A DNA stretch of 64,000 nt from Pedobacter nyackensis. Lineage in GTDB: Bacteria > Bacteroidota > Bacteroidia > Sphingobacteriales > Sphingobacteriaceae. The notes under the pieces were generated by a model that saw only the letters and a list, made by a program, of their open reading frames with translations, did not search any database and was not told the origin of the DNA. Of the stretch, positions 1-10,000 are shown in pieces; positions within the stretch are counted from its first letter, which is position 1; each line of letters opens with the position of its first letter. The stretch spans positions 124,001 to 188,000 of the forward strand of contig NZ_FWYB01000006.1 in assembly GCF_900176505.1 (NCBI RefSeq), read 5' to 3'. A program made the position numbers and the translations under genes.

Positions 1-394
1 TGTTTTTACCATCTGTAAAATGTGCTTTAAATAAGTTTTCTTCTACCTGATCAGATACACCATTCGCCTTAGCCAATTGGATTAAGCGATGTGCATCAAA
101 TGAGTTTGCCATGATCGACTGGTCGAAATTGAATGTCAATCCAACTTCTGCAGCTGTCTGCGCTACCTGTTCATGTGTGCCAATAGCCCATTCCCTGCTT
201 TTACCATAGCGCTCAGCCAGGTAATCATACGGGCTTTTATCAAGCAGCGTTTCTGCATTTGGATCCAGCTCAAAGCTGTGCCATTCGATCTCTACTTGAT
301 CTTTATGCTCAAACTGAGCTAAAGCCATTTCAAATTTTCTTTTGCCTATATAACAAAACGGACACCTTACATCCGACCAGATATCTACCTTCAT
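1..394 (-). CDS. DsbA-family (FrnE-like) thioredoxin-fold oxidoreductase, partial
   Basis: The gene starts at an ATG at 392-394 and runs off the left edge of the window, so only about 130 N-terminal residues are visible. The protein opens MKVDIWSDVRCPFCYIGKRK, which carries a CPFC thioredoxin-type active site directly after the first beta strand. This is typical of the FrnE/2-hydroxychromene-2-carboxylate isomerase branch of the DsbA superfamily, usually cytoplasmic dithiol oxidoreductases; no signal peptide is seen. Its start overlaps the galM stop by one base (TAATG), so it is probably translationally coupled to galM. The substrate cannot be told from the sequence. Confidence 0.85.
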   Translation of the reverse strand, partial: MKVDIWSDVRCPFCYIGKRKFEMALAQFEHKDQVEIEWHSFELDPNAETLLDKSPYDYLAERYGKSREWAIGTHEQVAQTAAEVGLTFNFDQSIMANSFDAHRLIQLAKANGVSDQVEENLFKAHFTDGKN

Positions 395-1431
395 TAGTTA
401 TGTTCTATTTTGTAAATTGTTGTTTGCGTATAACGCTCCCCAGGTCTTAAAACCGTATTTGGAAAAGCCGGAATATTGATCGCGTTTGGATGATGCTGCG
501 TTTCCACACAAAATGCACTATAAGGATGGTAGTCTGCTCCTCCTTTGCCATTTTTCACATCCAGATATTTAGCGGTATAAAAATGAGCAACAGGTTCAGT
601 AGTATAAACCGAAAGCGTTAGCCCACTTTCTTCCTCATAAGTCTCTGAAGCTAAAGTGAGTTCTCCATATTCCTTGTCCAGTACATAAGTTTGATCGTAT
701 CCTTCCTCAGGATCCCAATCTCTTCCTATTGCCTTGTCGCCCAAAAAGTCGTGTTTAGTCCCTTCTACAGGAATAAGTTTGCCTGTAACCACATAGTTGT
801 CATCCTGTTCCAGGTAATTACTTGCTGGCATCCTATGTATATGGTTAGCGATTGAACCGCCCTTTGGCGCCAGATTAAAATAACTATGATGGGTAAGATT
901 AACTGCCGTTGGCGCGTCTGTTGTTGCAGTGTAATCTAAAATTAACTCGTTATCATCCGTTAATTTAAATGTGAGCTGCACCGTCAGTGTTCCCGGAAAA
1001 TTCTCCTCTCCGTCCGGACTCACATATTGCAGTGTAACACTTGGAACGATAGTAGGCATAATCTCCCACATCCTTCTGTCTAAGCCTATAACACCACCAT
1101 GCAAGCAATCACCACCATTGGCTTGCGAAACCTGATGTGTCGTCCCATCTATGGTAAATCGTCCGTTTTTAATCCGGTTTGCATAACGGCCTATTACAGC
1201 TCCCAGATACGGGTAGTTGCTCAAGTAATCCTCACTCGTATATTGATCAATGTCGTCAAAACCTAAAACAATATCCTGCCGCTCGCCATTCTTATTAACT
1301 ACAACAAACTTATTTAAAATCGCGCCGTAGTTGTAGATCTTCACATAAGTGCCATGAATATTAGTCAGCTCTACAGCAAGAACTTCCTGACCATCAATAT
1401 ATTTTCCAGTTTTAATAAGTTTTGTCTCCAT
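394..1431 (-). CDS. galM: Aldose 1-epimerase (galactose mutarotase)
   Basis: This 345-aa protein interconverts alpha and beta anomers of galactose or glucose, feeding alpha-D-galactose to galactokinase. Family residues are visible: the substrate His in CLHGGVIG, the catalytic His in NLTHHSYFNL, and the catalytic Glu in FCVETQHHPNAIN. Length is normal for the family. No signal peptide is evident, so it is probably cytoplasmic. It is divergent from galK across a 127-bp gap, which probably holds promoters for both directions, and it is coupled to the DsbA-like gene downstream by a one-base overlap. The pairing with galK supports a Leloir-pathway role. Confidence 0.95.
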   Translation of the reverse strand: METKLIKTGKYIDGQEVLAVELTNIHGTYVKIYNYGAILNKFVVVNKNGERQDIVLGFDDIDQYTSEDYLSNYPYLGAVIGRYANRIKNGRFTIDGTTHQVSQANGGDCLHGGVIGLDRRMWEIMPTIVPSVTLQYVSPDGEENFPGTLTVQLTFKLTDDNELILDYTATTDAPTAVNLTHHSYFNLAPKGGSIANHIHRMPASNYLEQDDNYVVTGKLIPVEGTKHDFLGDKAIGRDWDPEEGYDQTYVLDKEYGELTLASETYEEESGLTLSVYTTEPVAHFYTAKYLDVKNGKGGADYHPYSAFCVETQHHPNAINIPAFPNTVLRPGERYTQTTIYKIEHN

Positions 1432-1558
1432 TGGGATATAGTTAGTTATTTAATGGTTGATGAACTATCGTGAGTTTTGTATATTAGGACCGTTCGTAAT
1501 TCGCGAGCAATACTATCAATACTTTAACTTAAAACAAAACCAAACTTAAAATATTACA

Positions 1559-2710
1559 ATGAAAGCGGAATTAATTAATAAGTTCTTAGAAATATACGGG
1601 CATGAGCCAACTGCAAATTATTTTACCCCTGGTCGTGTCAACCTTATAGGAGAACATATTGATTATAATGGCGGATTAGTGATGCCATGTGCTGTTACAT
1701 TAGGAACATGGTTAAGCATGGCCCCAAACAACAATAACGTGATCAGATTTAAAAGTTTAAACTTCCCTGAGTCACAAGAATTTCCATTGCAGTCGAGCTA
1801 TACCAAAACAGGCTCGGAATGGTTCAACTACCCACTCGGCGTTTTTCACGAAGTGTTAAAAAAACACAACATTACCACCGGTTTAGATCTGTTGTTTTCT
1901 GGGAATATCCCTATAGGCTCAGGTCTGTCGTCCTCTGCCTCTATTGAAGTGGCCATGGCCTACGCTTTAAACAGTTATTTCAATCTGGGTTATGAGAAAA
2001 TTGAAATCCCATTGCTGGCCCAAAAAGTAGAAAATGATTTCATCGGTGTAAACTGTGGGATAATGGATCAGTTTGCGGTTGCATTTGGCGAAACCAACAA
2101 AGCAATTGTTTTAAACTGTGATACACTTAACTACAATATTGTCGACTGCAATCTGGGCGATTATTCCTTAGCGATCATCAATACCAATAAACCACGTAAA
2201 CTGGCAGAATCCAAATACAATGAACGTGTTGCAGAATGTCAGACTGCTTTAAAACAATTGAATCAGGAAGTCTCATTAAACAACCTATGTGAGCTGAATG
2301 CAGAAAAACTCTCCTTACACAGTCACTTAATTACAGATCCAACTGTATTAAAAAGAACTACACACGTAGTTAATGAGAATGATAGGGTAAATTTAGCTGC
2401 CAAAGCTCTAAATGAAGGCAATCTAATAGAGTTTGGTCGCCTAATGTATGCTTCTCATCAATCGCTTAAAGATTTGTATGAGGTTACAGGAGCAGAACTG
2501 GATGCGGTAGTTGAATTCTGTTCAGGCTACGAGCATGTAATCGGTGCACGTATGACGGGTGCCGGTTTTGGTGGTTGCGCAATCGCTTTACTCAAAAAAG
2601 GCCAGGAAGAAGATTTCACGAATAAGCTTAACGATTTCTATATGGAACGTATCGGTTATCCGACCGCAGTTTACATCAGTGAAATTGGTAATGGCGCTTC
2701 GGTAATTTAA
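1559..2710 (+). CDS. galK: Galactokinase
   Basis: This 383-aa GHMP-family kinase phosphorylates alpha-D-galactose at C1 with ATP. The galactokinase signature GRVNLIGEHIDY is at residues 25-36. The GHMP ATP-binding loop reads GSGLSSSASIEVA, the catalytic Asp region reads CGIMDQFAVAFG, and the C-terminal glycine-rich motif reads GARMTGAGFGGCAIAL. The gene is full length and faces away from galM. The TrmH-type gene follows after 15 bp, but that gene seems to have its own promoter element, so co-transcription is uncertain. No galT or galE lies nearby in the window. Confidence 0.97.
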   Translation: MKAELINKFLEIYGHEPTANYFTPGRVNLIGEHIDYNGGLVMPCAVTLGTWLSMAPNNNNVIRFKSLNFPESQEFPLQSSYTKTGSEWFNYPLGVFHEVLKKHNITTGLDLLFSGNIPIGSGLSSSASIEVAMAYALNSYFNLGYEKIEIPLLAQKVENDFIGVNCGIMDQFAVAFGETNKAIVLNCDTLNYNIVDCNLGDYSLAIINTNKPRKLAESKYNERVAECQTALKQLNQEVSLNNLCELNAEKLSLHSHLITDPTVLKRTTHVVNENDRVNLAAKALNEGNLIEFGRLMYASHQSLKDLYEVTGAELDAVVEFCSGYEHVIGARMTGAGFGGCAIALLKKGQEEDFTNKLNDFYMERIGYPTAVYISEIGNGASVI

Positions 2711-2713
2711 TTT

Positions 2714-2721
2714 TATTTTTG
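2714..2721 (+). promoter_or_regulatory. Bacteroidota -7 promoter element, possibly giving a leaderless mRNA
   Basis: TATTTTTG matches the Bacteroidota -7 consensus TAnnTTTG and sits five bases before the ATG of the TrmH-type gene. If transcription starts 4-6 bases after the element, as it seems to for the SRP RNA gene here, the mRNA would begin at or near the start codon. No good TTTG -33 element is seen at the usual 19-bp distance. Confidence 0.45.
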
Positions 2722-2725
2722 CGCC

Positions 2726-3256
2726 ATGCAGAAATTAAAATTAGACGACCTGAACCGTGTGAGTATTGAAGAGTTTAAAGAACAGGAAAAGCTTCCGGTA
2801 GTTGTAGTGCTTGATAATGTACGCAGTATGCACAATATCGGTTCTGTTTTTAGAACCGGTGATGGTTTTGCTGTTGAAGGAGTTTATTTGTGTGGCATCA
2901 CTGCACAACCTCCGCACAGAGAGATTGAAAAAACAGCGCTGGGTGCAACACAGTCTGTAAACTGGAAACATTTCGAAACTACACTGGATGCTGTTGCCTC
3001 TTTGCGAGCGGATGGTTATAAAATCATAGCTATCGAACAAGCTTCCGGTAGTACCATGTTAAATACATTCAAGCCAGCAACTGATGAAAAATATGCTTTA
3101 ATTTTCGGTAACGAGGTGAATGGTGTGAGTGATGAAGTGATGGCACAAATTGATCAATGTATCGAAATCCCTCAATTTGGCACCAAGCATTCCTTCAACA
3201 TCGTTATCTCAGCTGGAATTGTACTCTGGGATTTCTTTGCTAAATTAAGGTTATAA
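2726..3256 (+). CDS. TrmH/SpoU-family RNA 2'-O-methyltransferase
   Basis: This 176-aa SPOUT-class protein probably methylates the 2'-OH of a ribose in tRNA or rRNA using S-adenosylmethionine. The three SpoU motifs are visible: NVRSMHNIGSVFRTGDGF with the conserved Asn and Arg, LIFGNEVNGVS, and the knot-forming C-terminal segment IPQFGTKHSFNIVISAGI. It lacks an N-terminal RNA-binding extension, so it is the short form. The target nucleotide cannot be inferred. It lies 15 bp after galK and 14 bp before the OmdA-like gene on the same strand. Confidence 0.92.
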   Translation: MQKLKLDDLNRVSIEEFKEQEKLPVVVVLDNVRSMHNIGSVFRTGDGFAVEGVYLCGITAQPPHREIEKTALGATQSVNWKHFETTLDAVASLRADGYKIIAIEQASGSTMLNTFKPATDEKYALIFGNEVNGVSDEVMAQIDQCIEIPQFGTKHSFNIVISAGIVLWDFFAKLRL

Positions 3257-3270
3257 AAATCTGTACGTCT

Positions 3271-3924
3271 ATGGAGAATGGCTTGTTAAAAAAACTGTAT
3301 TTCAAACCAGGATTTAAAGTACGCATTGCGAACGCACCAGATGATGTGGCAGCTATTTTAGGTGACACATCATCCATTGAAACCATTAAAGATGAAAACG
3401 AGCCCTATCAGGGAATCTTGCTCTTCGTGAAAAACAGTACTGAGCTATTGCAAGCCTTAGCTACTTATGGTTCAAAAATAAAAGACCAGGTGGTGTGGTT
3501 CGCTTATCCAAAAAAGAACTCCGGAATTGAAACCGACCTTAAGATGGAGCAATGGAAAGAACTGGATAGTTATAAATTAACGCCTTGCGCTTCTGCAGCA
3601 ATCAGTGAAGTGTGGACGGGATTAAGAATTAAACCTGTTGATGCGGTAAAAGCGTCTGGAGTTGGCAACAACGAAATTAAAAGCAGTGCATTCTCTGAAT
3701 ATATCGATGTATCGAACAAAAAGGTAATCGCTCCACCTGAACTGGCTGAATTATTAATTCAGCATCCTAAGGAACAGGAATTCTTTAATGCATTGGCTTA
3801 TTCGCACAAAAAAGAATATGTACTCTGGATTCTTACTGCAAAACAGGAAAAGACCAAAGCGAGTCGATTGGAAAAAACGATAGCGTTATTGAAAGCGGGT
3901 AAGAAAAACCCAACTCTGAAATAA
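3271..3924 (+). CDS. OmdA/YdeI-like protein with DUF3052-like N-terminus
   Basis: This 217-aa protein appears to have two parts. The first half, with a small alpha/beta pattern including GFKVRIANAPDD, resembles the DUF3052-like domain common in Bacteroidota. The C-terminal 60 residues (PPELAELLIQHPKEQEFFNA through KTIALLKAGKK) fit the OmdA/YdeI family, the so-called bacteriocin-protection or OmpD-associated domain. No signal peptide or membrane segment is seen. It follows the TrmH-type gene by 14 bp and is convergent with the outer-membrane protein gene, only 11 bp away. The molecular function of this family is not established. Confidence 0.75.
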   Translation: MENGLLKKLYFKPGFKVRIANAPDDVAAILGDTSSIETIKDENEPYQGILLFVKNSTELLQALATYGSKIKDQVVWFAYPKKNSGIETDLKMEQWKELDSYKLTPCASAAISEVWTGLRIKPVDAVKASGVGNNEIKSSAFSEYIDVSNKKVIAPPELAELLIQHPKEQEFFNALAYSHKKEYVLWILTAKQEKTKASRLEKTIALLKAGKKNPTLK

Positions 3925-3935
3925 ACAGGATGGCC

Positions 3936-4544
3936 TTAAAATTTCACTTTTACCCCTATTCCCAACATAAAAATATCATCCAATCTTAGGGTTTTCATAT
4001 TCTGCAGGTAATTAATGAGATAAAAATCATTTGTATTGGCCTCTATGTAAAAACCCAATCTACGTACAGCCGTATTTTCCAGGACTTTAGGTGGCTTTAC
4101 GTCAAGTTCAGTATTAAAAGAAAGATGAGGGCGTATGGCCTCCGACCAATAGTAATAATCTCCCGGATATTGTCCCTTAGGAAAACGAAAGCCAAGATCT
4201 TTGTGAAAGGTATAACTGGCAAAAAAACCGGGATTAAACGGATACAACTTACCCCATTCCTTTAAATGTACTTCCCAGGGCTTGTACGACAGTTTTACGG
4301 TTGTGACATGTAGTTCTCCACCCTTATTTTCCGGCACATATCCATAGTGAAAAGATAAGTTACCGCGTTTGTTGCCAAATACGTCATACCCAGCTCCTGC
4401 ACTGAAAAAACCTATACTACCAGCGTATTGTACGATAGCCTCATCCGGAATTAAGAATTTGAACTGCTGCGCGCGAACACTGAGACAGCTTACTGTCAGC
4501 AACAACGAAAAAATTATTTTATATTTAAAATGGTACACGCTCAA
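3936..4544 (-). CDS. Predicted outer-membrane beta-barrel protein, function unknown
   Basis: This 202-aa protein begins with a signal peptide (hydrophobic stretch IIFSLLLTVSCLSVRA with a probable cleavage near ARAQ/VRAQ). The rest is rich in alternating hydrophobic and polar residues with many Gly, Tyr and Phe. It ends in MLGIGVKVKF, a terminal Phe typical of outer-membrane barrels. I do not recognise a specific family. Its start overlaps the 3' end of the upstream phosphoesterase gene by 20 bp on the same strand, so the two are probably translationally coupled. Confidence 0.7.
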   Translation of the reverse strand: MSVYHFKYKIIFSLLLTVSCLSVRAQQFKFLIPDEAIVQYAGSIGFFSAGAGYDVFGNKRGNLSFHYGYVPENKGGELHVTTVKLSYKPWEVHLKEWGKLYPFNPGFFASYTFHKDLGFRFPKGQYPGDYYYWSEAIRPHLSFNTELDVKPPKVLENTAVRRLGFYIEANTNDFYLINYLQNMKTLRLDDIFMLGIGVKVKF

Positions 4545-5319
4545 AACTCAATTTATTATTTACAATTTGTATAACTAAAAACTCTCTGTTACCAATAGAG
4601 CTGGTCACTATATAAGGAATCCCCGACTTGTCCGGGTAAAGCACTTCATGATTATGTGTGTGGGCATGCAATGACGCTAAAAAGCCCGGCGTTTGCGCAA
4701 AGGAAGCCATATAGTCTTCCCTTAACTTACTATCAAAGTCTAAGGAGTTTACCGGAACATGCGAAACAGCTACAAAACCTGTAACATCCTGACTAGGTTT
4801 CAATTGTTCCTTCATCCATGGCATATTTGGCACTTGACCATTAAAATCATATTCTCTGCTGTTTGTATCATGACAAATGAATTTAATGCCGCCATAAACA
4901 AAGGAATAGTTTAATTCACCAAACATGTTTCTAAAAGACTCTTTACCCCTACCTGTTTCATCATGGTTGCCGATAACTGCTACATAAGGCATGGTAAGAT
5001 CCTGAAGCGTTCGTGAAATCCATAGCATTTCCTTTAGCGCTCCAAATTCTGTAATGTCACCAGCTAATACTACTAAGTCAATTCCATCAATAGCATTTAC
5101 GGTTCTACAAAGTTTGACGGTCTCGTCACGTGATCGTTGGCTATCGCCAGTTAAAACAAATTTTACAGTGTCATCATTTACGCCGCTCCCCAACCGTTTT
5201 AAATTAGTGGCGTTTATATCCTTTAATGATATACTATCAAAAGTTTGATTGGGACTAAATTCAAAATGATTACAGCTGGATAAAATTATGCATATAAAAA
5301 AAAGAGTGAATGTTTTCAT
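4525..5319 (-). CDS. Lipoprotein metallophosphoesterase
   Basis: A calcineurin-like phosphoesterase of about 264 aa. Dinuclear-metal motifs are visible in order: VLTGDSQ, VVLAGDITEFG, VIGNHDETG (the GNHD block), VSHVPVNS, and HAHTHNHE. The ATG at 5319 was chosen because the in-frame upstream alternative is a TTG and because this start gives a good lipoprotein signal, MKTFTLFFICIILSSC, with lipobox LSSC. The protein is therefore probably membrane anchored and acts in the periplasm. It may hydrolyse phosphomono- or diesters; the substrate is unknown. It is coupled to the outer-membrane protein gene downstream. Confidence 0.85.
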   Translation of the reverse strand: MKTFTLFFICIILSSCNHFEFSPNQTFDSISLKDINATNLKRLGSGVNDDTVKFVLTGDSQRSRDETVKLCRTVNAIDGIDLVVLAGDITEFGALKEMLWISRTLQDLTMPYVAVIGNHDETGRGKESFRNMFGELNYSFVYGGIKFICHDTNSREYDFNGQVPNMPWMKEQLKPSQDVTGFVAVSHVPVNSLDFDSKLREDYMASFAQTPGFLASLHAHTHNHEVLYPDKSGIPYIVTSSIGNREFLVIQIVNNKLSFERVPF

Positions 5320-5420
5320 AACCTTGCAAATCAAACGCTTTAAAAAAAACTATTTGTCAGGCTTATCTCACACTTATACACTTTGACTTTTCACAAACAT
5401 TAGTCAGCAAATACAGGTTA

Positions 5421-5476
5421 TATATAAAACAAAAAACGCCAGGAAAAGTTCTTCCTGGCGTTTTTTGTTTTATATA
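5421..5476 (-). terminator. Strong intrinsic terminator after gltD (works in both directions)
   Basis: Two perfectly complementary 25-base arms (5421-5445 and 5452-5476) flank a six-base loop. The GC core is CGCCAGGAA/TTCCTGGCG, with A-rich and T-rich outer arms giving a T-tract in either direction. It lies 10 bp after the gltD stop. Confidence 0.9.
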
Positions 5477-5486
5477 TTTCTTCCGC

Positions 5487-6953
5487 TTACGCGTATGGAA
5501 TACCATCTTTTGAAGGCAAACTGCTATGCCCCATTAAATACTGATCTACCTTACGTGCAGCTTCTCTGCCTTCAGATATAGCCCAAACAACGAGTGATTG
5601 TCCGCGACGCATATCACCGGCTGCAAAGATCTTGGCAATATTGGTTTGGTACTTACCTTCCTCAGCCTTAACATTACCTCTGTTGTCTACATCTACGCCC
5701 AATTTCTCAATTAAGCCTTCTTTTTGAGGATGTAAGAAACCCATCGCCAACAATACCAGCTGACAAGGTAAATCGCGTTCTGTACCTGGTTTTTCTTTGA
5801 AATTCAAAGGGCGACCTGTAGCATCAATATCCCATTCTACATCTACAACTTTTACAGCTTTCAGGTTTCCGTTTTCGTCTTTAATGAACTCCTTGGTGTT
5901 TACTCCCCAGCCTCTTTCGCAACCTTCTTCATGTGAAGAAGTCACTTTAAGCACCATTGGGTAAGTTGGCCAAGGCATATTTTCAGTACGGCTCTGAGAT
6001 GGCATCGGCATGATTTCGAATTGAGTAACCGATTTAGCTCCCTGACGATTAGAAGTACCAATACAATCAGATCCGGTATCACCACCACCAATTACAATGA
6101 CATCCTTACCGGTAGCCAATATATCTTCGCCTTCAACTTTAAAGTTCTTCACTCTTTTGTTTTGCTGCTTTAAGAAGTCCATCGCAAAATGTACGCCTTT
6201 AGCTTCTCTTCCTTTGGCGGGAAGATCACGTGGAATAGTAGAACCACCAGCAAGAATTATAGACTGGAACTCTCTCAATAAAGTATTCAACTCTACATTT
6301 ACACCAACATTCGAGTTGCATTTAAACACAATACCTTCTTTTTCCAGCAAGGCAATACGACGTGTTACCACATCTTTTTGCAGCTTAAAATCAGGAATAC
6401 CATAGTTCAATAAACCTCCAGGTGTGTCGTCACGTTCGTAAACAACAACCTCATGTCCGGCTTTGTTCAGTTGCGCTGCAGCTGCAAGTCCGGCAGGACC
6501 AGAACCAATTACAGCCACTTTTTTACCCGTACGGATCAAAGGTGGCTCTGCTTTGATGTATCCTTTAGCAAACGCAGTCTCTATAATGTGTTTCTCTATT
6601 TCTTCAATGGATACAGGTGATTTGTTGATTCCCAATACACATGCAGACTCGCATGGCGCAGGACAAATCCTTCCTGTAAACTCAGGAAAATTGTTGGTAC
6701 TCAACAAAATAGTTGATGCCAGATGCCAATCTCCTTTATATACAGCTTCGTTAAATTCAGGGATAACATTACCTAGCGGGCAACCCGACTGGCAAAAAGG
6801 AACCCCGCAATCCATACATCTGGCTGCCTGTGTATTTACCTGTTCAGCTTCAAAAGCCTCTACAAACTCATTATAATGTTTTAAACGAGCTTTAGCATCT
6901 TCTTTTACAGGAGCAGTTCTATCATACTCTAAAAATCCGGTTACTTTTCCCAT
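5487..6953 (-). CDS. gltD: Glutamate synthase (NADPH) small subunit
   Basis: This 488-aa protein passes electrons from NADPH through FAD and Fe-S clusters to the large subunit, which makes glutamate from glutamine and 2-oxoglutarate. The N-terminal Fe-S domain has two cysteine groups (CMDCGVPFCQSGCPLGN and CPAPCESAC). FAD binding is shown by VIGSGPAGLAAAAQL near residue 150 and NADPH binding by VIVIGGGDTGSDC. The C-terminal FAD segment reads IFAAGDMRRGQSLVVWAI. Length is normal. It follows gltB in the same orientation with a 61-bp gap and is closed by the strong hairpin downstream. Confidence 0.97.
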   Translation of the reverse strand: MGKVTGFLEYDRTAPVKEDAKARLKHYNEFVEAFEAEQVNTQAARCMDCGVPFCQSGCPLGNVIPEFNEAVYKGDWHLASTILLSTNNFPEFTGRICPAPCESACVLGINKSPVSIEEIEKHIIETAFAKGYIKAEPPLIRTGKKVAVIGSGPAGLAAAAQLNKAGHEVVVYERDDTPGGLLNYGIPDFKLQKDVVTRRIALLEKEGIVFKCNSNVGVNVELNTLLREFQSIILAGGSTIPRDLPAKGREAKGVHFAMDFLKQQNKRVKNFKVEGEDILATGKDVIVIGGGDTGSDCIGTSNRQGAKSVTQFEIMPMPSQSRTENMPWPTYPMVLKVTSSHEEGCERGWGVNTKEFIKDENGNLKAVKVVDVEWDIDATGRPLNFKEKPGTERDLPCQLVLLAMGFLHPQKEGLIEKLGVDVDNRGNVKAEEGKYQTNIAKIFAAGDMRRGQSLVVWAISEGREAARKVDQYLMGHSSLPSKDGIPYA

Positions 6954-7014
6954 TATATTTTTGAATTATTAGTTATTGTCATTTTTTGTCTTCTTTTCGG
7001 TGATCTGATCAATC

Positions 7015-10000
7015 CTACGCTTTAACTTTTTGAGCTCTTTTTTGCAACACTGCTTTGTATTCTTTAGGGAATACTTTAATAAAGTGCGCAGATTGAGTTG
7101 TCCAATCATTTAAGATAAACCTCGCTAAATCACTATCTGTAAGCTGGATATGTCTTTTCAGCAATACATTAATTCTTAGCTCATCTTGTTCGTCAAGCGG
7201 ATCAAGATCTACCATTTCCTTGTTGCATTTGCTTGCAAAATCACCTTTTGCATCATATACCCAGGCTACACCACCGCTCATACCTGCAGCAAAGTTGCTG
7301 CCCGTACCGCCAATCACAAGCACTTCACCACCGGTCATATACTCGCAACCATGGTCACCCAATCCTTCAACCACCGCAGTAGCACCAGAATTCCTTACCG
7401 CAAAACGCTCACCGGCCTGTCCGCGGACAAACAACTCTCCGGATGTCGCACCGTAAAGCGCCACATTACCGATAATGATATTCTGCTCAGGCACATACTT
7501 GATCTCACTGAAAGGATAAATAGATAACCTTGCTCCTGATAAACCTTTACCTACATAGTCATTCGCTTCACCTTCCAGCTGTAATGAAATACCTTTTGCT
7601 GCAAAAGCACCGAAACTTTGTCCCGCAGATCCTTTAAACTTGAAGTTTATAGTATCGTTAGGTAAACCCTGACTCTTATAGATTTTAGATACCTCGTTAG
7701 AAAGCATCGTTCCTACAGCGCGGTTTGTGTTTTTCAGTTCAAACTCTTTGTATATAGGCTCTTTACTGGTTAATGCAGGTTGTGCAGCTTTGATCAGTTC
7801 GTGATCTAATATTTCTGACAATCCATGATCCTGCTCTTCAGTTTGATACAAGCTCAATCCGTTATCCGGTGCTTTGTACAATATCGCCGAAAGATCCAGG
7901 TCTTTTAGTTTCCAGTCAGCAGCTTCAACAGGGCGTACACTTAATGCATCAGCCTGTCCAACCATTTCCTGTACAGTTCTGAAACCAAGCTCAGCCATCG
8001 TTTCCCTTAACTCTTCAGCTAAGAAATAGAATAAGTTAACTACATGTTCAGGTTCGCCGGTAAACAGTTTTCTTAAATTAGGATCCTGTGTAGCTACACC
8101 AACCGGACAAGTATTTAAATGACACTTACGCATCATGATACAACCTGAAGTTACAAGAGCTGCGGTTGCAACACCCCACTCTTCAGCACCCAATAAGGTT
8201 GCTATAGCGATATCCTTACCAGTTTTCAGCTGTCCGTCTGTCTGCAGTACTACCCTGCTACGCAAACGGTTTTTCACCAATGTCTGATGCGCTTCAGCCA
8301 AACCAAGTTCCCAAGGTAAACCAGCGTGTTGGATAGAAGTTAAAGGTGAAGCACCTGTTCCTCCATCAAATCCCGATACCAGGATCACATCAGCGTGTGC
8401 TTTAGCAACACCTGCTGCGATGGTACCTACACCTGCTTTAGAAACCAATTTCACATTGATTCTTGCTGCGCGATTGGCATTTTTCAAATCGAAAATCAGC
8501 TGTGCTAAATCCTCAATTGAATAAATATCATGGTGTGGTGGCGGAGAGATCAAACCTACACCCGGTGTAGCGTGGCGAACCTTTCCAATCCAGTCGTCTA
8601 CCTTCTCACCAGGCAACTGTCCACCTTCACCAGGTTTAGCACCCTGTGCCATTTTAATCTGTAATTCATCTGCATTGCTCAGGTAATAACTGGTTACCCC
8701 AAAGCGTGCAGATGCAATCTGTTTAATAGCAGAACGCATAGAGTCGCCATTTGGCAATAACTCATATCTCAATTCATCTTCACCACCTTCACCGGTATTG
8801 CTCTTTCCGCCAATGCGGTTCATCGCGATAGCCAGGGTAGAGTGCGCTTCATGAGAAATAGAGCCGAATGACATCGCTCCTGTAGCAAAGCGTTTTAATA
8901 TCCCTTCAATCGGTTCAACTTCTTCCAATGGAACAGCCGGACGATTGTAATTGAATTCAAATAAACCTCTGATGGTAAACGCCTGATTGGTTTGCTCATT
9001 TACCAGTTTAGAATACTGCTTATAGGTGCTATAATCCTTTTTACGGGTAGCATTTTGCAACAAGTGTATGGTTTGCGGGTTAAACAAATGCTGTTCACCC
9101 TTGCGTTTCCATTTGTAATTTCCACCTGTAGGTAATATTGGGTCAGGGCGGTTAGCCAACTTAAATACCCTGTTATGTTTAATTAAAGTTTCTTTGGCAA
9201 TTTCGTCCAATCCTAATCCACCAATTCTTGATACAGCACCAGTGAAATAATTATCTACCACACTTTTATGTAAACCAAGGATCTCGAATATCTGCGCACC
9301 ATGGTATGATTGTAAGGTAGAAATTCCCATTTTCGAGAAGATCTTTAACAATCCATTATTAATGGCATAGATATAGTTCTGGATTAATTTCTCAGGCTTA
9401 GCTGCCAGCTCAGTTTGAAATCCGGTAATGGTTTCTAAAGCCAGGTATGGATTTACCGCTGTTGCGCCAAAACCGATTAAGGTTGCAAAATGATGTACTT
9501 CCCAAACGTCACCAGCTTCAACCACAATACCTACTGCACCGCGGTATCCTTTACGGATCAGGTGATGGTGTACTGTAGAAACAGCCAATAAAGAAGGAAT
9601 AGCAGCATGCTCTGAATCCAGGGCACGGTCAGATAAAACAATCACCTGAAAACCATCCTCTACTGCATCAACAGCATAACGGCACAACCTGTCAAGGGCC
9701 TTTGCCAGGGCACCTGGATTACCATCAGCCCTGAAATAAGTTTGAAGGGTTTTTGATTGGAATACTCCGGTATCAATACTTCTTAGCTTTTCAAGCTCGT
9801 GGTTAGTTAAGATTGGATGCTTAATACCAACGCAGTGACACTGTAAGGCATTTTCCTCAAGGATATTACCGTTGTTGCCCATAAAGCCTGCAAGACTCAT
9901 TACAACCTTCTCCCTGATTGGATCAATCGGCGGATTGGTTACCTGCGCAAACAACTGCTTAAAATATGATGATAAGTGTTGCGGTTTCTGAGAAAGCACA

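Noticed and set aside
1432..1558. A defined divergent promoter pair for galM and galK
   Set aside because: A TAAGTTTG element on the minus strand is possible but has no -33 partner, and no good plus-strand element was found; too weak to list.
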